Assembly: GCA_001310715.1 (NCBI GenBank)
Contig: BAXV01000001.1
Location: forward strand, 1-64,000
Direction of reading: 5' to 3'
Origin: Pseudovibrio sp. JCM 19062
Lineage (GTDB): Bacteria; Pseudomonadota; Alphaproteobacteria; Rhizobiales; Stappiaceae
Length of the DNA stretch: 64,000 nt
Part shown: positions 9,959 through 20,591 of the stretch, one piece after another
How the letters are laid out: each line of letters starts with the position of its first letter
How positions within the stretch are numbered: the first letter of the stretch is position 1
The notes under the pieces: generated by a model
The model's input: the letters and a program-made list of their open reading frames with translations, nothing else
The model's database searches: none
What the model was told of the DNA's origin: nothing
Position numbers and translations under genes: made by a program

Positions 9959-11106
9959 TCCTTGGAGCCTTGCTCTGCATTTTCTTTGGCAGATTCTTCC
10001 GCCTGCCTGAGTTCTTTGGCTATCAACCGGCGACGACTTTCGTTGTCGTAGGCGCCAACGATACGGGCCACAAGTTCGTGACGCACCACGTCGCTCTCTG
10101 TGAAGGTTACACGAGAGATGCCTTCAACACCGTCAAGAATCTTCAGTGCGTCACGCAGACCAGACATCTGGCCCGGAGGCAAGTCGACCTGACTCGGGTC
10201 ACCAGTCACAATCATCTTTGAGTTTTCGCCGAGGCGCGTCAGAAACATCTTCATCTGCATGGATGTGGTGTTCTGCGCTTCATCGAGAATCACGACCGCA
10301 TTGGAGAGCGTACGTCCACGCATAAAGCCAGTGGTGCGACTTCGATCATGCCACTTTCCAAGCCCCGCTCGAGCTTTTCCGGTGCCATCATCTCATTGAG
10401 CCATCGTAAAGCGGACGCAGGTAGGGATCGACCTTTTCCTTCATGTCACCCGGCAAAAAGCCAAGACGCTCACCAGCTTCAACCGCCGGACGGGACAGGA
10501 TCATGCGATCAATCTCGCCGCGCTCCAACAAAGCCGCTGCGTAGGCAACGGCAAGGAAGGTCTTACCCGTACCAGCCGGACCAACACCGAATGTCAGATC
10601 AGAACGATCCATTGCCCGGATGTAGGCATCCTGAGCGCTCGTTCTGGCAACCAGAGTCTTACGGCGCGTTGCGATCTGCGCAAACGCCATACGGGACTTG
10701 GGCTCCATCGTTGGCAAAGAGAGCTGCGCTTCAGCAACTTCTGCCAAACGGATTGAACCATCCACATCGCCGGGTGTGATGTCATGACCACCCTGCAAAC
10801 GCGTATAGAGCGATTCCAGAGCAAGCTTTGCCTGCTCTGTGGATTTTTATTGCCTCGGATTGTGACCTGATTGCCGTGGGCGACTGCCTCAACACCTAAA
10901 CGCTGTTCGATGAGCGCGAGGTTTTGGTCAAACTGACCAAACAGATCGCCTACAAGCCTGTTGTCTTCGAATGCCAACACCACATGCATCATATCCGATG
11001 CCGCAATGGGGCGCATGGCCGTCCTTGAAGCGGACGTTGTCTGGGCTCTGCCCTTCAAATAATGCCTCCGTTCGCCTTTACGCGATAATCTGGGAGCATC
11101 ATGCAC
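9955..11106 (-). CDS. PhoH-like ATPase (three frameshifts)
   Basis: PhoH-family P-loop ATPases act with YbeY in RNA metabolism. Walker A is [14 protein letters not shown], the second conserved block is [17 protein letters not shown], Walker B is [11 protein letters not shown], and the C-terminal segment [13 protein letters not shown] is diagnostic. The frame breaks near 10850, 10400 and 10325; the middle piece [19 protein letters not shown] sits in a third frame. Reconstructed length is about 380 residues. It starts right after the miaB stop (one base apart), so it belongs to a miaB-phoH-ybeY-corC-lnt transcription unit. Confidence 0.92.
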
Positions 11107-12563
11107 TTAAACGAGACGCCCTTCCAGACTATTTGCACTGGCAGCAACAATTTCTACCGATCCGATTTCACCATACAGGTCCAGCGGTGCATTTACATGA
11201 ACTGGCTGGAGCCAAGGTGATCGGCCTGCAAGCTGGCCTTCTTTGCGGCCTTCCTTTTCAAACAGTACATCAATTGTTTTTCCAATCAATGATGCATTAA
11301 AGTCTTTTTGCTGCGTGCTAAGCAATACCTGCAATTCTGCGAGACGTTCGGACTTGACTTGTTCGTCGATCTGATCTTCCAGCGTTGCACCCGGCGTACC
11401 CGGGCGTGGGCTGTACTTGAAGGAGAATGCAGAGCCGTAAGTGACACGCTTGATCAGATCCAGTGTATCTTTGTGGTCCTGATCGGTTTCACCGGGGAAG
11501 CCAACAATAAAGTCGCCGGACAGCGCAATATCGTCGCGCGCTTCGCGAATGCGGTCGATCAAGCGGAAATAGTCATCGCGGGTGTGCTTGCGGTTCATGG
11601 CCTTGAGGATTGCATCAGAACCGGACTGAACCGGCAAGTGCAAGTATGGCATCAGAACATCGAGGTCGCGGTGGGCGGCGATCAGGCTGTCTTCCATGTC
11701 CCGTGGGTGGGATGTGGTATAGCGCAGGCGCTCGATTCCATCGATTTTAGCAAGGCGGAACAGGAGCTCACCGAGGCCCCACTCGCGGCCATCAGGCCTT
11801 CGCCGTGCCATGCATTGACGTTCTGCCCCAGCAACGTCACTTCACGGACACCAGCAGCTGCCAAGCGCTCGGTTTCCATGACGATCTGCTCCACTTTACG
11901 GGAGACTTCCGCGCCGCGTGTGTATGGTACCACGCAGAAGGTGCAGAACTTATCGCAGCCTTCCTGAACGGTCACAAATGCGGTCACACCACGCTTGCGA
12001 ACAGCTTCTTTGGACGGTGTTGCCAGGTGCTTGAACTTGTCCTGAATATCGAACTCGGTTTCAACGACCTTTGAGCCATTGGAGGCCCGGGTCAGTAGCT
12101 CAGGGAGGCGGTGGTAAGACTGAGGGCCGACAACAAGATCAACGATTGGTGCACGGCGGGAGATTTCCGCGCCTTCGGCCTGTGCAACACAGCCCGCAAC
12201 GGAAACCATCATCTGCTTGCCATCTTTGGCACGCTCTTCTTTCAGCTTACGAATGCGGCCCAGTTCGGAGTAGACCTTTTCAGCAGCCTTTTCACGGATG
12301 TGGCAGGTATTCAGGATAACCAGATCTGCGTCATCAGGAGTTTCAGTCTTAACGTAACCATCGTTGCTCAGCGCGTCGCTCATGCGGTCAGAATCATAGA
12401 CGTTCATCTGGCAGCCATAGGTTTTGATGAAAACCTTACGGGTCGCTTCGGTCTTTTCGCGCGCCTCCGTTGTGTTTTCGGATTGGCTCTGGGTGTCTTG
12501 GTCTACTAGGTTATCCATTAAATCCTCAAGTGGATCTGCAGCCGGGGTATCATTTTGTTTCAA
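11107..12563 (-). CDS. miaB: tRNA-2-methylthio-N6-dimethylallyladenosine synthase (one frameshift)
   Basis: MiaB is a radical-SAM methylthiotransferase that converts i6A37 to ms2i6A37 in tRNA. The N-terminal UPF0004 domain has [19 protein letters not shown], with further cluster cysteines in NTCHIREKA and VAGCVAQ. The radical SAM motif is GCDKFCTFC (Cx3Cx2C), followed by LLGQNVNAW. The break is near 11800. The second frame supplies the rest of the TIM barrel ([30 protein letters not shown]) and the C-terminal TRAM domain. Reconstructed length is about 485 residues. An extra acidic N-terminal segment of about 40 residues is common in alphaproteobacteria. Confidence 0.94.
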
Positions 12564-12675
12564 TGCCCGACAATTCGAGCACGCCTGCGCTGTTCAACAG
12601 CAACGCCAGCTCGTCATGTTCAGAATTTTGCTGAGCTTTACTCTGTTTTGCGCAGAAAGAGAAGCCTTGTCTTGA

Positions 12676-13491
12676 TCAGCTTTCAGCCAGCTCTTTCTGT
12701 TTGGATCGATCGCCATGCAACGCGACAAGGGTCATCACCCTGACCTGCTCATGTAGATCCCGTGTTAAGGCCTTACGATCAGTGGCTTTCTCGATTGGAA
12801 CCGGGGTACCCCAAGTCAGTTCAACATCCAGTCCGCCTTCTTTAAGGATAGCCCAGAGATGTCCGGCGAGTTCCATATCCCCATACCACGCAACATGTTT
12901 GCGCCAGAAGTGGCCCATGGGCATACCGTGCAAGCGGGTGTAGGCGATAGACAAAGGCTGCACGTAGGCTGCTTCCTCTTCTCCCACATGCATTGCCTGG
13001 TGAGCCGCACCGATGAGCGCTGAACGGAAAGGTAGCACCTCGTTGCCATTGCTGGAGGTGCCTTCAGCAAACAACACCATGGCCTCACCCCCTGCCATGC
13101 GATTAGCGACTTCCTTAGCGACCCGGCCAATATCTGTTTTTCGTTTGCGATTGACGAATATGGTCCGTTGGAGTCTGGAGAGGAAGCCGAAGACAGGCCA
13201 TTCGTTGACTTCGGATTTCGCAATGAAGCAGACCAGGTTGGTTGATCCAAGAGCGGAGATATCCAACCACGAGCAATGGTTTGCAGTAATAAGAAGAGGC
13301 CGTTCAGTGGCCATTTTCCCATTTTGGTGAACGCGCAACCCCACCAGCCAGCACACAGCTTTGTGCCAGAGCAGAGGAATGTGCGGTTTTGTCGATAAAC
13401 CTAGCTTAACTATCACCCATTGCGTAGGAATGACGAATAGAGAAACGAGGATTAGCCCGGCAATTACACAAACAGCTCTGACAGTCGCCAT
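12676..13491 (-). CDS. plsC: 1-acyl-sn-glycerol-3-phosphate acyltransferase
   Basis: PlsC acylates lysophosphatidate to phosphatidate at the inner membrane. A hydrophobic N-terminal helix (residues 5-30) is followed by the acyltransferase motifs: NHCSWLD (motif I, HX4D), FVNRKRKTDI (motif II), and LFAEGTSSNG (motif III, the phosphate-binding EGT). The 271-residue frame is uninterrupted. It lies 9 bases downstream of the fur-type gene and is probably cotranscribed with it. Confidence 0.9.
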   Translation of the reverse strand: MATVRAVCVIAGLILVSLFVIPTQWVIVKLGLSTKPHIPLLWHKAVCWLVGLRVHQNGKMATERPLLITANHCSWLDISALGSTNLVCFIAKSEVNEWPVFGFLSRLQRTIFVNRKRKTDIGRVAKEVANRMAGGEAMVLFAEGTSSNGNEVLPFRSALIGAAHQAMHVGEEEAAYVQPLSIAYTRLHGMPMGHFWRKHVAWYGDMELAGHLWAILKEGGLDVELTWGTPVPIEKATDRKALTRDLHEQVRVMTLVALHGDRSKQKELAES

Positions 13492-13500
13492 GAACGGCTC

Positions 13501-13908
13501 CTATTTTTCATCTATGGGAATGCCGTATAGCTCCAAGCGATGATCAACCAATTTGAAGCCCAGCTTTCGTGCCACTTCTTCCTGCATCTTTTCAATTTCT
13601 TCACTACGGAATTCGATCACATCACCTGTACGCAAGTCGATGAGGTGATCATGGTGTTCGTCAGAAACGGTTTCGTATCTGGAACGACCGTCGCGGAAGT
13701 CGTGGCGTTCGATAATACCTGAGTCCTCGAAAAGCTTTACAGTCCGGTAAACAGTGGAGATAGAAATTTTAGGATCGATCCCGGAAGCTCTTCGATAAAG
13801 CTCTTCCACATCCGGGTGGTCTTCAGCAGATTGTATTACATCAGCAATCACGCGGCGCTGTTCTGTCATTCGCATACCCTTATGAGCACACATTTCAATC
13901 AGCGTCAT
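13501..13908 (-). CDS. fur: Fur-family metalloregulator (Fur/Mur type)
   Basis: This is a 135-residue Fur protein with the winged-helix segment STVYRTVKLFEDSGII (recognition helix) and the metal-site block DEHHDHLIDLRTGDVIEF. It lacks the C-terminal CxxC pairs of zinc-binding Fur. In alphaproteobacteria this orthologue often senses manganese (Mur) while Irr and RirA handle iron, so a manganese role is possible. The neighbours rimI and tsaB upstream and plsC downstream form a conserved block. ATG 13908 is the first start that gives a full-length protein. Confidence 0.88.
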   Translation of the reverse strand: MTLIEMCAHKGMRMTEQRRVIADVIQSAEDHPDVEELYRRASGIDPKISISTVYRTVKLFEDSGIIERHDFRDGRSRYETVSDEHHDHLIDLRTGDVIEFRSEEIEKMQEEVARKLGFKLVDHRLELYGIPIDEK

Positions 13909-14077
13909 TTTTTTCTTCTGCCGTCATTTGCCCCAAATCCCTCAAATCACACAGGCACTACCGTTTTCAATCCGCACGGGTATCCTATCTCCCAAAGCAA
14001 CGAGAGAAAAGAACCAGATTCACTGTACCCCGGTTTGATTACGAGCTTAAAGCTCCATCTCACATGCGTAGTGTCGC

Positions 14078-14563
14078 TTAAAGAAGATCGCAACGCATAA
14101 CAAGCGCTGTTCCACTGCCTTCGCTCGCCGCGTAATAGGCTTTTCTTTCTCCGACCTGCTTGAACCCCAGCTTCTTGTAGAGCTTCAGTGCTGCGCTGTT
14201 GGTATCATCGACTTCGAGGAACAACGCTTCGGTACGGTCAGAGTAAAGCTGGAAGATGGCGGCTTCCATGAGTTTTCGACCAATCCCCCTATTTTGCTGT
14301 TTGGGGGAGACTGCGATGGTCAAAACTTCCGCTTCGCCTGCAACCGAGCGGATGATAACAAAGCCCAGATTGGCTTGTCCGGTCGCACGGGATGTGCGCG
14401 CAGTCAGGATGAAAACGCCTTTTTGCTCGAACAATGTGGTGAGTTCTGCGGTCCCCCAGTGCTGCTTGAAACATTCAGCGTGGAGTTTCGCAAGGTCAGG
14501 CAGGTCGTCTTTTTCAGCGCGCTCGATCATCAGAGGCTTTTCTGATGTCCACCAGGACTTCAT
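14078..14563 (-). CDS. rimI: Ribosomal-protein-alanine N-acetyltransferase RimI
   Basis: This GNAT-fold acetyltransferase modifies the N-terminal Ala of ribosomal protein S18. The acetyl-CoA binding motif A appears as VSPKQQNRGIGRKLMEAAI (the Q/RxxGxG/A loop), followed by FLEVDDTNSAALKLYKKLGF, the family signature. It has 161 residues with an N-terminal extension of about 10. Its ATG overlaps the tsaB stop by 4 bases, a conserved tsaB-rimI coupling. Confidence 0.9.
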   Translation of the reverse strand: MKSWWTSEKPLMIERAEKDDLPDLAKLHAECFKQHWGTAELTTLFEQKGVFILTARTSRATGQANLGFVIIRSVAGEAEVLTIAVSPKQQNRGIGRKLMEAAIFQLYSDRTEALFLEVDDTNSAALKLYKKLGFKQVGERKAYYAASEGSGTALVMRCDLL

Positions 14564-15239
14564 TGACGACGAACCTTTCCTTTCTCACCCGGAACAGCGT
14601 CAGGGGCACGAAGATAGAGAGGGACCGGCGCCTTGTCCTGACGCTTTGCACCCTTACCAAGCTTCGCGATGTATTCAATTGAGGCAGCAGCAGCTTCGTT
14701 GCAAATACGTGATTTGTCTAAGCCCGCCATGTTGGCAACCGCCTGCGCCGCAGATCCTGCCAGTATTGTGTCAGCATCGAAGTTGTGCGCAAGGTCTTTC
14801 ACGGTAGAAATCCGCGCTTCCCCGATAGGAGCCCCGTTTTCATGAAAATTCTGGCAGTAGACCTCATTTCGGCGCGCATCCAGAACCACCAGAATTGGTT
14901 TTCTGACGGGAGCGGCGTCCAAAGCTTCGTGCGCTATTGCAGCCAGTGTTGTGACCGAGACAACCGGTTTTTCGAGCACCAAACCAAACCCGCGTGCAAT
15001 CGAAAGACCTACGCGAAGGCCGGTGAAGCTTCCCGGACCGACGTTTACAACAATCCGGTCCAGCGAGTTAAAGGTGTCGAGGAGTCCGTCATGACACTCG
15101 CCACCATGCCCATGATGCGCTCGGCATGACCCCGTCCGAGATCTTCGCATTGGGAGACAATATTCTGCACTCCGCCGTCATCGATTAAAACGGCGGCGGC
15201 ACAGGTACTTAGTGCGGTATCAATAGCAAGCAACTTCAT
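14560..15239 (-). CDS. tsaB: tRNA threonylcarbamoyladenosine synthesis protein TsaB (one frameshift)
   Basis: TsaB is the non-catalytic partner of TsaD in making t6A37 of tRNA. The N-terminus LLAIDTALSTCAAAV is the ASKHA nucleotide-fold start. After a frame break near 15080 come VNVGPGSFTGLRVGLSIARG, the hallmark motif, and KPILVVLDARRNEVYCQ. Reconstructed length is about 226 residues, normal for alphaproteobacteria. TsaB is essential in most bacteria, so the break is more likely a sequence error than a mutation. Confidence 0.92.
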
Positions 15240-15319
15240 TAGTTCGGCTTATCGTTAGGGTGACGAATTGTCGAGCAACCAATTCGTTTAACACCCGGAG
15301 TATTTTTTTTGCCTTGCAA

Positions 15320-15346
15320 CAAAAAGGGCAGCGTGTGCTGCCCTTC
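15320..15346 (-). terminator. Terminator after the nfu gene
   Basis: AAGGGCAGC (15324-15332) pairs with GCTGCCCTT (15337-15345) around a GTGT loop. On the minus strand the stem runs into TTTTTG. It lies about 25 bases beyond the stop of the NifU-like gene and before tsaB. Confidence 0.85.
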
Positions 15347-15371
15347 TTCAGAAGAATTATATTAGCAGAAA

Positions 15372-15932
15372 CTAGATCTGTTTAACTTCTTGAACTTCTG
15401 GGATGAAATGCCTCATCAGGTTCTGAATACCATGGCTCAGGGTTGCTGTTGAAGACGGGCAACCGGCGCATGCCCCACGCATGGTCAGATAAACGATACC
15501 CTCACGATATCCCCTGAATGTTATGTCGCCACCATCCTGAGCAACAGCTGGACGCACACGGGTTTCCAGCAGTTCCTTGATCATGTTTACAGTCTCTTCG
15601 TCTTCCGCTTCGAAGAACTCTTCACCTGTATCGCCGTCACCTGCTTCCTCACCTCTCAGGATCGGGGTGTCGGACATGAAGTTTTCCATGATCGCACCAA
15701 GAATGGCCGGGCGCATATGCTGCCAGTCAGTCTCATCCTTTGTGACGGTGATAAAGTCGTGACCGAAGAAGATGCCAACAACACCTGGAATTGAGAAGAG
15801 CTTTTCTGCCAGCGGAGAAACCGCAGCTTCCGCAGCCGAGCGGAAATCGCGTGTGCCTTCCGACAATACTACGCGGCCGGGCAGAAACTTAAGTGTTGCC
15901 GGGTTTGGTGTCGCTTCGGTCTGAATGAACAT
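15372..15932 (-). CDS. NifU-family Fe-S cluster scaffold (Nfu)
   Basis: The N-terminal Nfu_N domain (FIQTEATPNPATLKFLPG) is followed by an acidic linker and a C-terminal NifU domain with the cluster-binding CAGC in MRGACAGCPSSTATLSHGI. The 186-residue length matches alphaproteobacterial and mitochondrial NFU1. It carries and delivers [4Fe-4S] clusters to client enzymes, which could include MiaB and other radical SAM proteins. The frame is uninterrupted and a terminator follows. Confidence 0.93.
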   Translation of the reverse strand: MFIQTEATPNPATLKFLPGRVVLSEGTRDFRSAAEAAVSPLAEKLFSIPGVVGIFFGHDFITVTKDETDWQHMRPAILGAIMENFMSDTPILRGEEAGDGDTGEEFFEAEDEETVNMIKELLETRVRPAVAQDGGDITFRGYREGIVYLTMRGACAGCPSSTATLSHGIQNLMRHFIPEVQEVKQI

Positions 15933-16061
15933 GGTTTTGTTTCCGATTTTCTTGCCAAAGAGTGCTCTTAAGCAGTTGCAGCACAGTTTACACTACTTAA
16001 CGTGCAGCACTCAATGCATCAGCAATGTCTGTTTTCTTTTCTATATGATAGGTAATCCTGA

Positions 16062-16556
16062 TCAGGCAAGGGCATCCAGCGCATCATCGTCCAAATTACC
16101 TGGCACGATGGTGGTTGGAATCGGGAATGTCCCTGCCGATTTACCCGCTATGGATGAAACCAGAGGACCCGGTCCTTCTTTGCTGGTTCCGGCCGCCAGA
16201 ACAAGAATCGCGATATCCGCGTCTTCCTCAATCAGAGCGATAATTTCATCAGACTGCTGCCCTTCGCGAACAACCAGTTCCGGCTCTGTGCGGGCTGCGG
16301 CTCTTACCTGTTCAGCAGCTTTTGCCAGGATTGTGTCTGCATTATCACGCGCTTCCTGACGCATGATGTCCTCAACTCCCAACCAATGCTGGAAGTTTCC
16401 GGGCGCAATCACATAGAGCAAGAGAACGACGCCGCCAGTTCGGGCTGCCCGTTTTGCGGCGTAAACGATGGCTCGACCACACTCTGGCGTGCCGTCGACG
16501 ACAACCAGAAACTTTCGGTGGTGACCTTCTTCATTACTTTTACGAATAGCTACCAT
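16062..16556 (-). CDS. Universal stress protein (UspA family)
   Basis: This is a single Usp domain: KFLVVVDGTPECGRAIVYA at the N-terminus and IAGKSAGTFPIPTTIVPG near the C-terminus. The classic ATP-binding G-2x-G-9x-G-S/T pattern is not complete, so nucleotide binding is uncertain. The start MVAIRKSNEE at 16556 is chosen over an upstream start at 16610 because homologous Usp proteins begin just before the first beta strand. Its role is likely in stress adaptation; partners are unknown. Confidence 0.85.
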   Translation of the reverse strand: MVAIRKSNEEGHHRKFLVVVDGTPECGRAIVYAAKRAARTGGVVLLLYVIAPGNFQHWLGVEDIMRQEARDNADTILAKAAEQVRAAARTEPELVVREGQQSDEIIALIEEDADIAILVLAAGTSKEGPGPLVSSIAGKSAGTFPIPTTIVPGNLDDDALDALA

Positions 16557-16649
16557 GTAGGTATGCTGCCACTTGTGGTGGTATGCGGCAAGTATTTTTC
16601 CTTGCCACACACCAACAGGTTTTCTGTTTAGGTCTGAATTATGCGTCGG

Positions 16650-17954
16650 TTACAGGATGAACTGAGACAAATCGACATTCTTGGCCAATTCACTGACGTT
16701 GGACTTCACATAGGCCTCATCAATCGTTACCTGCTGGCCAGACTGGTCCGGTGCTGTGAAGGAAATTTCATCCAGCACACGTTCCATGACGGTCTGCAAG
16801 CGCCGCGCACCGATGTTCTCAACTGTCGCGTTCAGGTCCACCGCAATGTTTGCGATTTCTTCAATTGCATCCTTGGTAAACTCGATGGTGACCTCTTCGG
16901 TTCCCATCAACGCAACATACTGCTTGATGAGACTTGCTTCCGTGTCGGTAAGGATCTTCACAAAATCCTCTTTCGTCAGAGCTTTCAGCTCAACACGAAT
17001 TGGCAGACGGCCCTGAAGTTCCGGCAGCAAGTCAGATGGTTTTGAAACGTGGAACGCACCAGAGGCGATGAACAGAATGTGGTCTGTTTTCACCGGGCCA
17101 TACTTGGTGGAGACCACAGTACCTTCGATCAATGGCAACAGGTCGCGCTGCACACCCTCGCGGGACACATCACCACCGCTGCGGCCATCCTTGCCACAGA
17201 TTTTGTCGACCTCATCAAGGAAAACGATGCCGGAATTCTCAACCAGCGAGATCGCTTCCTGAGTGATCTTTTCTTCATCCAAAAGCTTGTCGGATTCTTC
17301 TGCCAACAGAACATTATGGCTTTCTTTAACACTGGTGCGCTTTGGCTTGGTTTGACCACCAAATGCTTTGCCCAGCATATCAGAGATATTCATCACACCA
17401 ACGCTGCTTCCTGGCATGCCAGGAATGTCAAAGCTTGGCATCTGAGGGGAAGAGCGCACTTCGATCTCGATTTCTTTTTCATCAAGATCCCCTTCGCGCA
17501 GTTTTTTGCGGAAGGTGTCACGGGTGGCTGGGCTCGCATTATTGCCGACCAGCGCATCCAGAACGCGCTCCTCAGCTAGTACATGTGCTTTCGCTTCCAC
17601 ATCCTTGCGGCTTTGTTCGCGGACAAGCGCAATACTGGATTCCAGCAGATCACGGATGATCTGCTCCACATCGCGACCCACGTACCCGACCTCGGTAAAC
17701 TTGGTAGCTTCGACTTTTGTGAAAGGAGCATTCGCAAGCTTAGCCAAACGACGAGAGATCTCTGTCTTACCAACACCGGTTGGTCCGATCATCAAAATGT
17801 TCTTTGGCTGAACTTCCTCGCGCAGGCCTTCATCCAACTGCTGTCGGCGCCATCTGTTGCGCAGCGCAATTGCCACTGCGCGTTTAGCATCATTCTGGCC
17901 GATAATGTAGCGATCGAGTTCACTAACGATTTCCCGTGGAGAGAAATTTGTCAT
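16650..17954 (-). CDS. hslU: ATP-dependent protease ATPase subunit HslU
   Basis: HslU is the AAA+ unfoldase that feeds substrates to HslV. Intact, 434 residues: N-terminal [20 protein letters not shown], Walker [15 protein letters not shown], the pore loop region [19 protein letters not shown], the I-domain (variable, residues about 110-210), Walker [12 protein letters not shown], and the C-terminal tail LSQFIL that docks into HslV to activate it. hslV lies about 1.2 kb upstream; an integral membrane protein gene separates the two, which differs from the tight hslVU operon of enterobacteria. Confidence 0.97.
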   Translation of the reverse strand: MTNFSPREIVSELDRYIIGQNDAKRAVAIALRNRWRRQQLDEGLREEVQPKNILMIGPTGVGKTEISRRLAKLANAPFTKVEATKFTEVGYVGRDVEQIIRDLLESSIALVREQSRKDVEAKAHVLAEERVLDALVGNNASPATRDTFRKKLREGDLDEKEIEIEVRSSPQMPSFDIPGMPGSSVGVMNISDMLGKAFGGQTKPKRTSVKESHNVLLAEESDKLLDEEKITQEAISLVENSGIVFLDEVDKICGKDGRSGGDVSREGVQRDLLPLIEGTVVSTKYGPVKTDHILFIASGAFHVSKPSDLLPELQGRLPIRVELKALTKEDFVKILTDTEASLIKQYVALMGTEEVTIEFTKDAIEEIANIAVDLNATVENIGARRLQTVMERVLDEISFTAPDQSGQQVTIDEAYVKSNVSELAKNVDLSQFIL

Positions 17955-17965
17955 TTTCTTACTTT

Positions 17966-19028
17966 CTAGTTCCGGATAGGTGGCAGATATGTAGTGAGTT
18001 TGGTTCCTGCAAGAGGGCGCATGACGATCCGCCGCGCCGCGCTCCAGCCTGAACCGAGTAGCAAGACAAAACTCCCAAGCAATACAAGGGAGACAGAAGT
18101 TAGCTGTAATTCCGAAAAGTCGGCGGGCTCCAGCAAATAGCCAAGGGCAATACCGAGGTAACTCAGGCCTGCGACCAGCATTGCTCGGCGATCAACAATC
18201 AGTGCGACGACACCAAAGACCAGAATGACCGCGATGGAAACCAGTGCATAGTCTTCTGTCTGCTCCGCAGTGTACATCCGACTTAGGATGGAATGGACGA
18301 TGAGCGGTGCCGCAAGCAGGTGAAGCCAAAAGGCTTTGTCTGTGTTGAGCGTTTCGCGGGCCGTGTCTTTGCTGTCAAAATACATTGCGCAGGCAAAGGC
18401 AAACAAACCGCAAACCAGCGTGACCCAGGGAAAGTAGTTCAGAATTCGCGCGTCTGTCGCCAGGGTCAATACCCCGACAATCAGGCCCATCACTCCTGCG
18501 ACGATGACTGTTAGGGTGATTGGCACCTTAAAGCGCCAGTAAAACAACGAGGCACCGCACAACGCAAAGATTGAACCCAACATGATCTGAATGGTTTCAG
18601 AGTTCTCATTCAAGGCGTTCGATGTAAACAGGCTAAAGCCAACGAGCGCAATCGATCCCCCGAACAGTCCTGTCAGAAGGATAGAGGGAAGGGCGAGTTT
18701 TTTTGATCTTGGTGAACCATTCGGCCATTGCCCAAGAGATCATCGCGGCAACACTTGCAACAGCTGCTGCGGGCATACCGCCGTGCGCGAGCGGTTCATT
18801 CAGGCCGATAATATAGCCTGAAAACAAGATTAAGATGCCGAGGCTGATGAAGATATCGTGAAAACCTTGGGTAAACCGGACTTCTTCCGGGTCATGAAGG
18901 TTATCAGCGGATTGCTGTGCTTGGATATTATCGGCTTGCAGTGTCAAATAGGAGACAAGCTTATCAGCTTGATCTGCGCTGATAATTCCAGCGGAGACGG
19001 CTCCAGCAAGGGCTGCTCTTGATATCAT
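17966..19028 (-). CDS. DUF2157-like integral membrane protein (one frameshift)
   Basis: The N-terminal cytoplasmic segment ([20 protein letters not shown]) resembles the start of DUF2157 proteins. About ten hydrophobic helices follow. The frame breaks in the T7 run at 18698-18704, and the downstream frame continues the membrane helices to 17966. The reconstructed protein has about 353 residues. No catalytic motif is visible and no function is known. It sits between hslV and hslU on the same strand, so it may share their expression. Family assignment is by general appearance only. Confidence 0.65.
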
Positions 19029-19167
19029 CAGGTCCTCATTAAATCCAAACGGGGCAATAAAAGCGTCAAGTATCCTCGCTTAGCAAGGCAAGCTGATCTA
19101 AAAATGTCTTGCTTGCAGAACTGGAGATCGAAATTCACTGACCTCCAGTTGCTTCTTGCGATAATCG

Positions 19168-19716
19168 TCACTCTGTATCGAGGGACTCGATGGTGACGTT
19201 GCTGTTTGTGTAGACGCAGATCTCAGCTGCAATTTCCATAGACTTGCGGCAAATCTCTTCTGCACTCAGATCCATGTCAACCAATGCACGGGCTGCTGAG
19301 AGTGCGTAGTTGCCACCAGAACCGATGCCCATCACGCCATTTTCAGGCTGGAGAACGTCACCGGTACCAGTCAGAACAAGTGAATCCGTCTTGTCGGCAA
19401 CCAGCATCATGGCCTCCAAGCGCCGGAGGTAGCGATCGGTACGCCAGTCTTTTGCCAACTCAACACAGGCTCGCATCAACTGGTCCGGATATTGTTCCAG
19501 CTTTGCCTCAAGGCGTTCAAACAGCGTAAATGCGTCAGCAGTGGCACCTGCAAAGCCTGCGATGACTTTGCCGCCAGCTAATGGGCGGACTTTACGAGCC
19601 GTGCCTTTGATGACCGTCGATCCAAGAGATACCTGACCGTCTCCAGCAATTACGACTCTGCCGCCTTTGCGCACGGTCAAGATAGTTGTGCCGTGCCACT
19701 GTTCAGGTTCACTCAT
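19168..19716 (-). CDS. hslV: ATP-dependent protease subunit HslV
   Basis: HslV is the proteasome-like peptidase of the HslUV complex. After a short propeptide (MSEPEQWHG) comes [20 protein letters not shown], whose first Thr becomes the N-terminal nucleophile. The Lys-containing block NTKARKVR-like appears here as GTARKVRPL, and [14 protein letters not shown] is the conserved C-terminal signature. Intact with 182 residues. Heat-shock expression would be expected, but no clear RpoH box was found immediately upstream. Confidence 0.96.
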   Translation of the reverse strand: MSEPEQWHGTTILTVRKGGRVVIAGDGQVSLGSTVIKGTARKVRPLAGGKVIAGFAGATADAFTLFERLEAKLEQYPDQLMRACVELAKDWRTDRYLRRLEAMMLVADKTDSLVLTGTGDVLQPENGVMGIGSGGNYALSAARALVDMDLSAEEICRKSMEIAAEICVYTNSNVTIESLDTE

Positions 19717-19841
19717 TCAATCTTCTCCAGATTTCAATTGGCAGCAGTGCAAACTTCCGCGCAAACCAATTTCAAAATTGTGTCTGCGGTCTTATGTATG
19801 TAGTCATTTCCGCATTGCCAATGCAGCAAACCAAAAAAAAC

Positions 19842-20432
19842 TCAGTTATCCTGTAGCTTTACATGACTTGCCTCGCTCACGAAGCGGCCAACCAACTTAT
19901 GCAATCGCTTGATCTGATGGTCTTTTGTGAGGTCACCATTTTCATCAAAGGACTTGCCTGCAAAGTTAATAGAAACCATCTCCGGCAGCACAAGGCAGCC
20001 TAAAGACACTTCCATAATCGTCCGCAAGTGCATTAACCCGCGCAAAGAACCATGGGCACCGGGTGACGCTCCGCCAACGGCATAAATGGATTTATGGAAG
20101 ACCTCTAGCGGCTCTTCCTCCGGCAGCTGGATACGGCTGATCCAGTCCAACGTGTTTTTAAGCAGAGGGGTAACCGATGAATTGTATTCGGGACTTGCGA
20201 TAAAGATCCCGTGGTGGGCCTCTATGAGTTTTCTGAGCTTGTAGACATTCTCCGGGATACCGGTCTCATCCTCAAGATCGCCATCATAAATGGGGAGAGG
20301 ATAATCGGCTAGGCTGATTTGGGTGACATCGGCGTTCGCGACTGTCAGATGTTTTGCCATCAAATCTGCCAGCATCTGGTTGTAGGAGCCAGTGCGGGTT
20401 GAACCTGAAAACACGAGTATCTTGGGCTTCAT
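19842..20432 (-). CDS. NADPH-dependent FMN reductase-family protein
   Basis: This flavodoxin-like fold protein has the FMN phosphate loop FSGSTRTGSYNQ at the N-terminus and ASPEYNSSVTPLLKNTLDWI, the signature of the NAD(P)H:FMN/quinone/chromate reductase family. MKPKILVFSGS at 20432 is taken as the start because homologues begin directly before the first beta strand; an upstream ATG-type start at 20456 adds eight unrelated residues. It probably reduces FMN, quinones or azo compounds. The exact substrate cannot be read from the sequence. Confidence 0.85.
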   Translation of the reverse strand: MKPKILVFSGSTRTGSYNQMLADLMAKHLTVANADVTQISLADYPLPIYDGDLEDETGIPENVYKLRKLIEAHHGIFIASPEYNSSVTPLLKNTLDWISRIQLPEEEPLEVFHKSIYAVGGASPGAHGSLRGLMHLRTIMEVSLGCLVLPEMVSINFAGKSFDENGDLTKDHQIKRLHKLVGRFVSEASHVKLQDN

Positions 20433-20591
20433 AAAGCTATCCTTACAACATGGCACAGCACTCTCACGTACTGGAGTGTGACGTTAGAAAATCAAGTCAG
20501 CATGTAGAATATCACATACTACCCAAGCGGAAGGTTTATGAAAGGCGCGTGGTTTTAGAAGTTACTCAGCTTAAGGTTTTATGCAGAGAAA

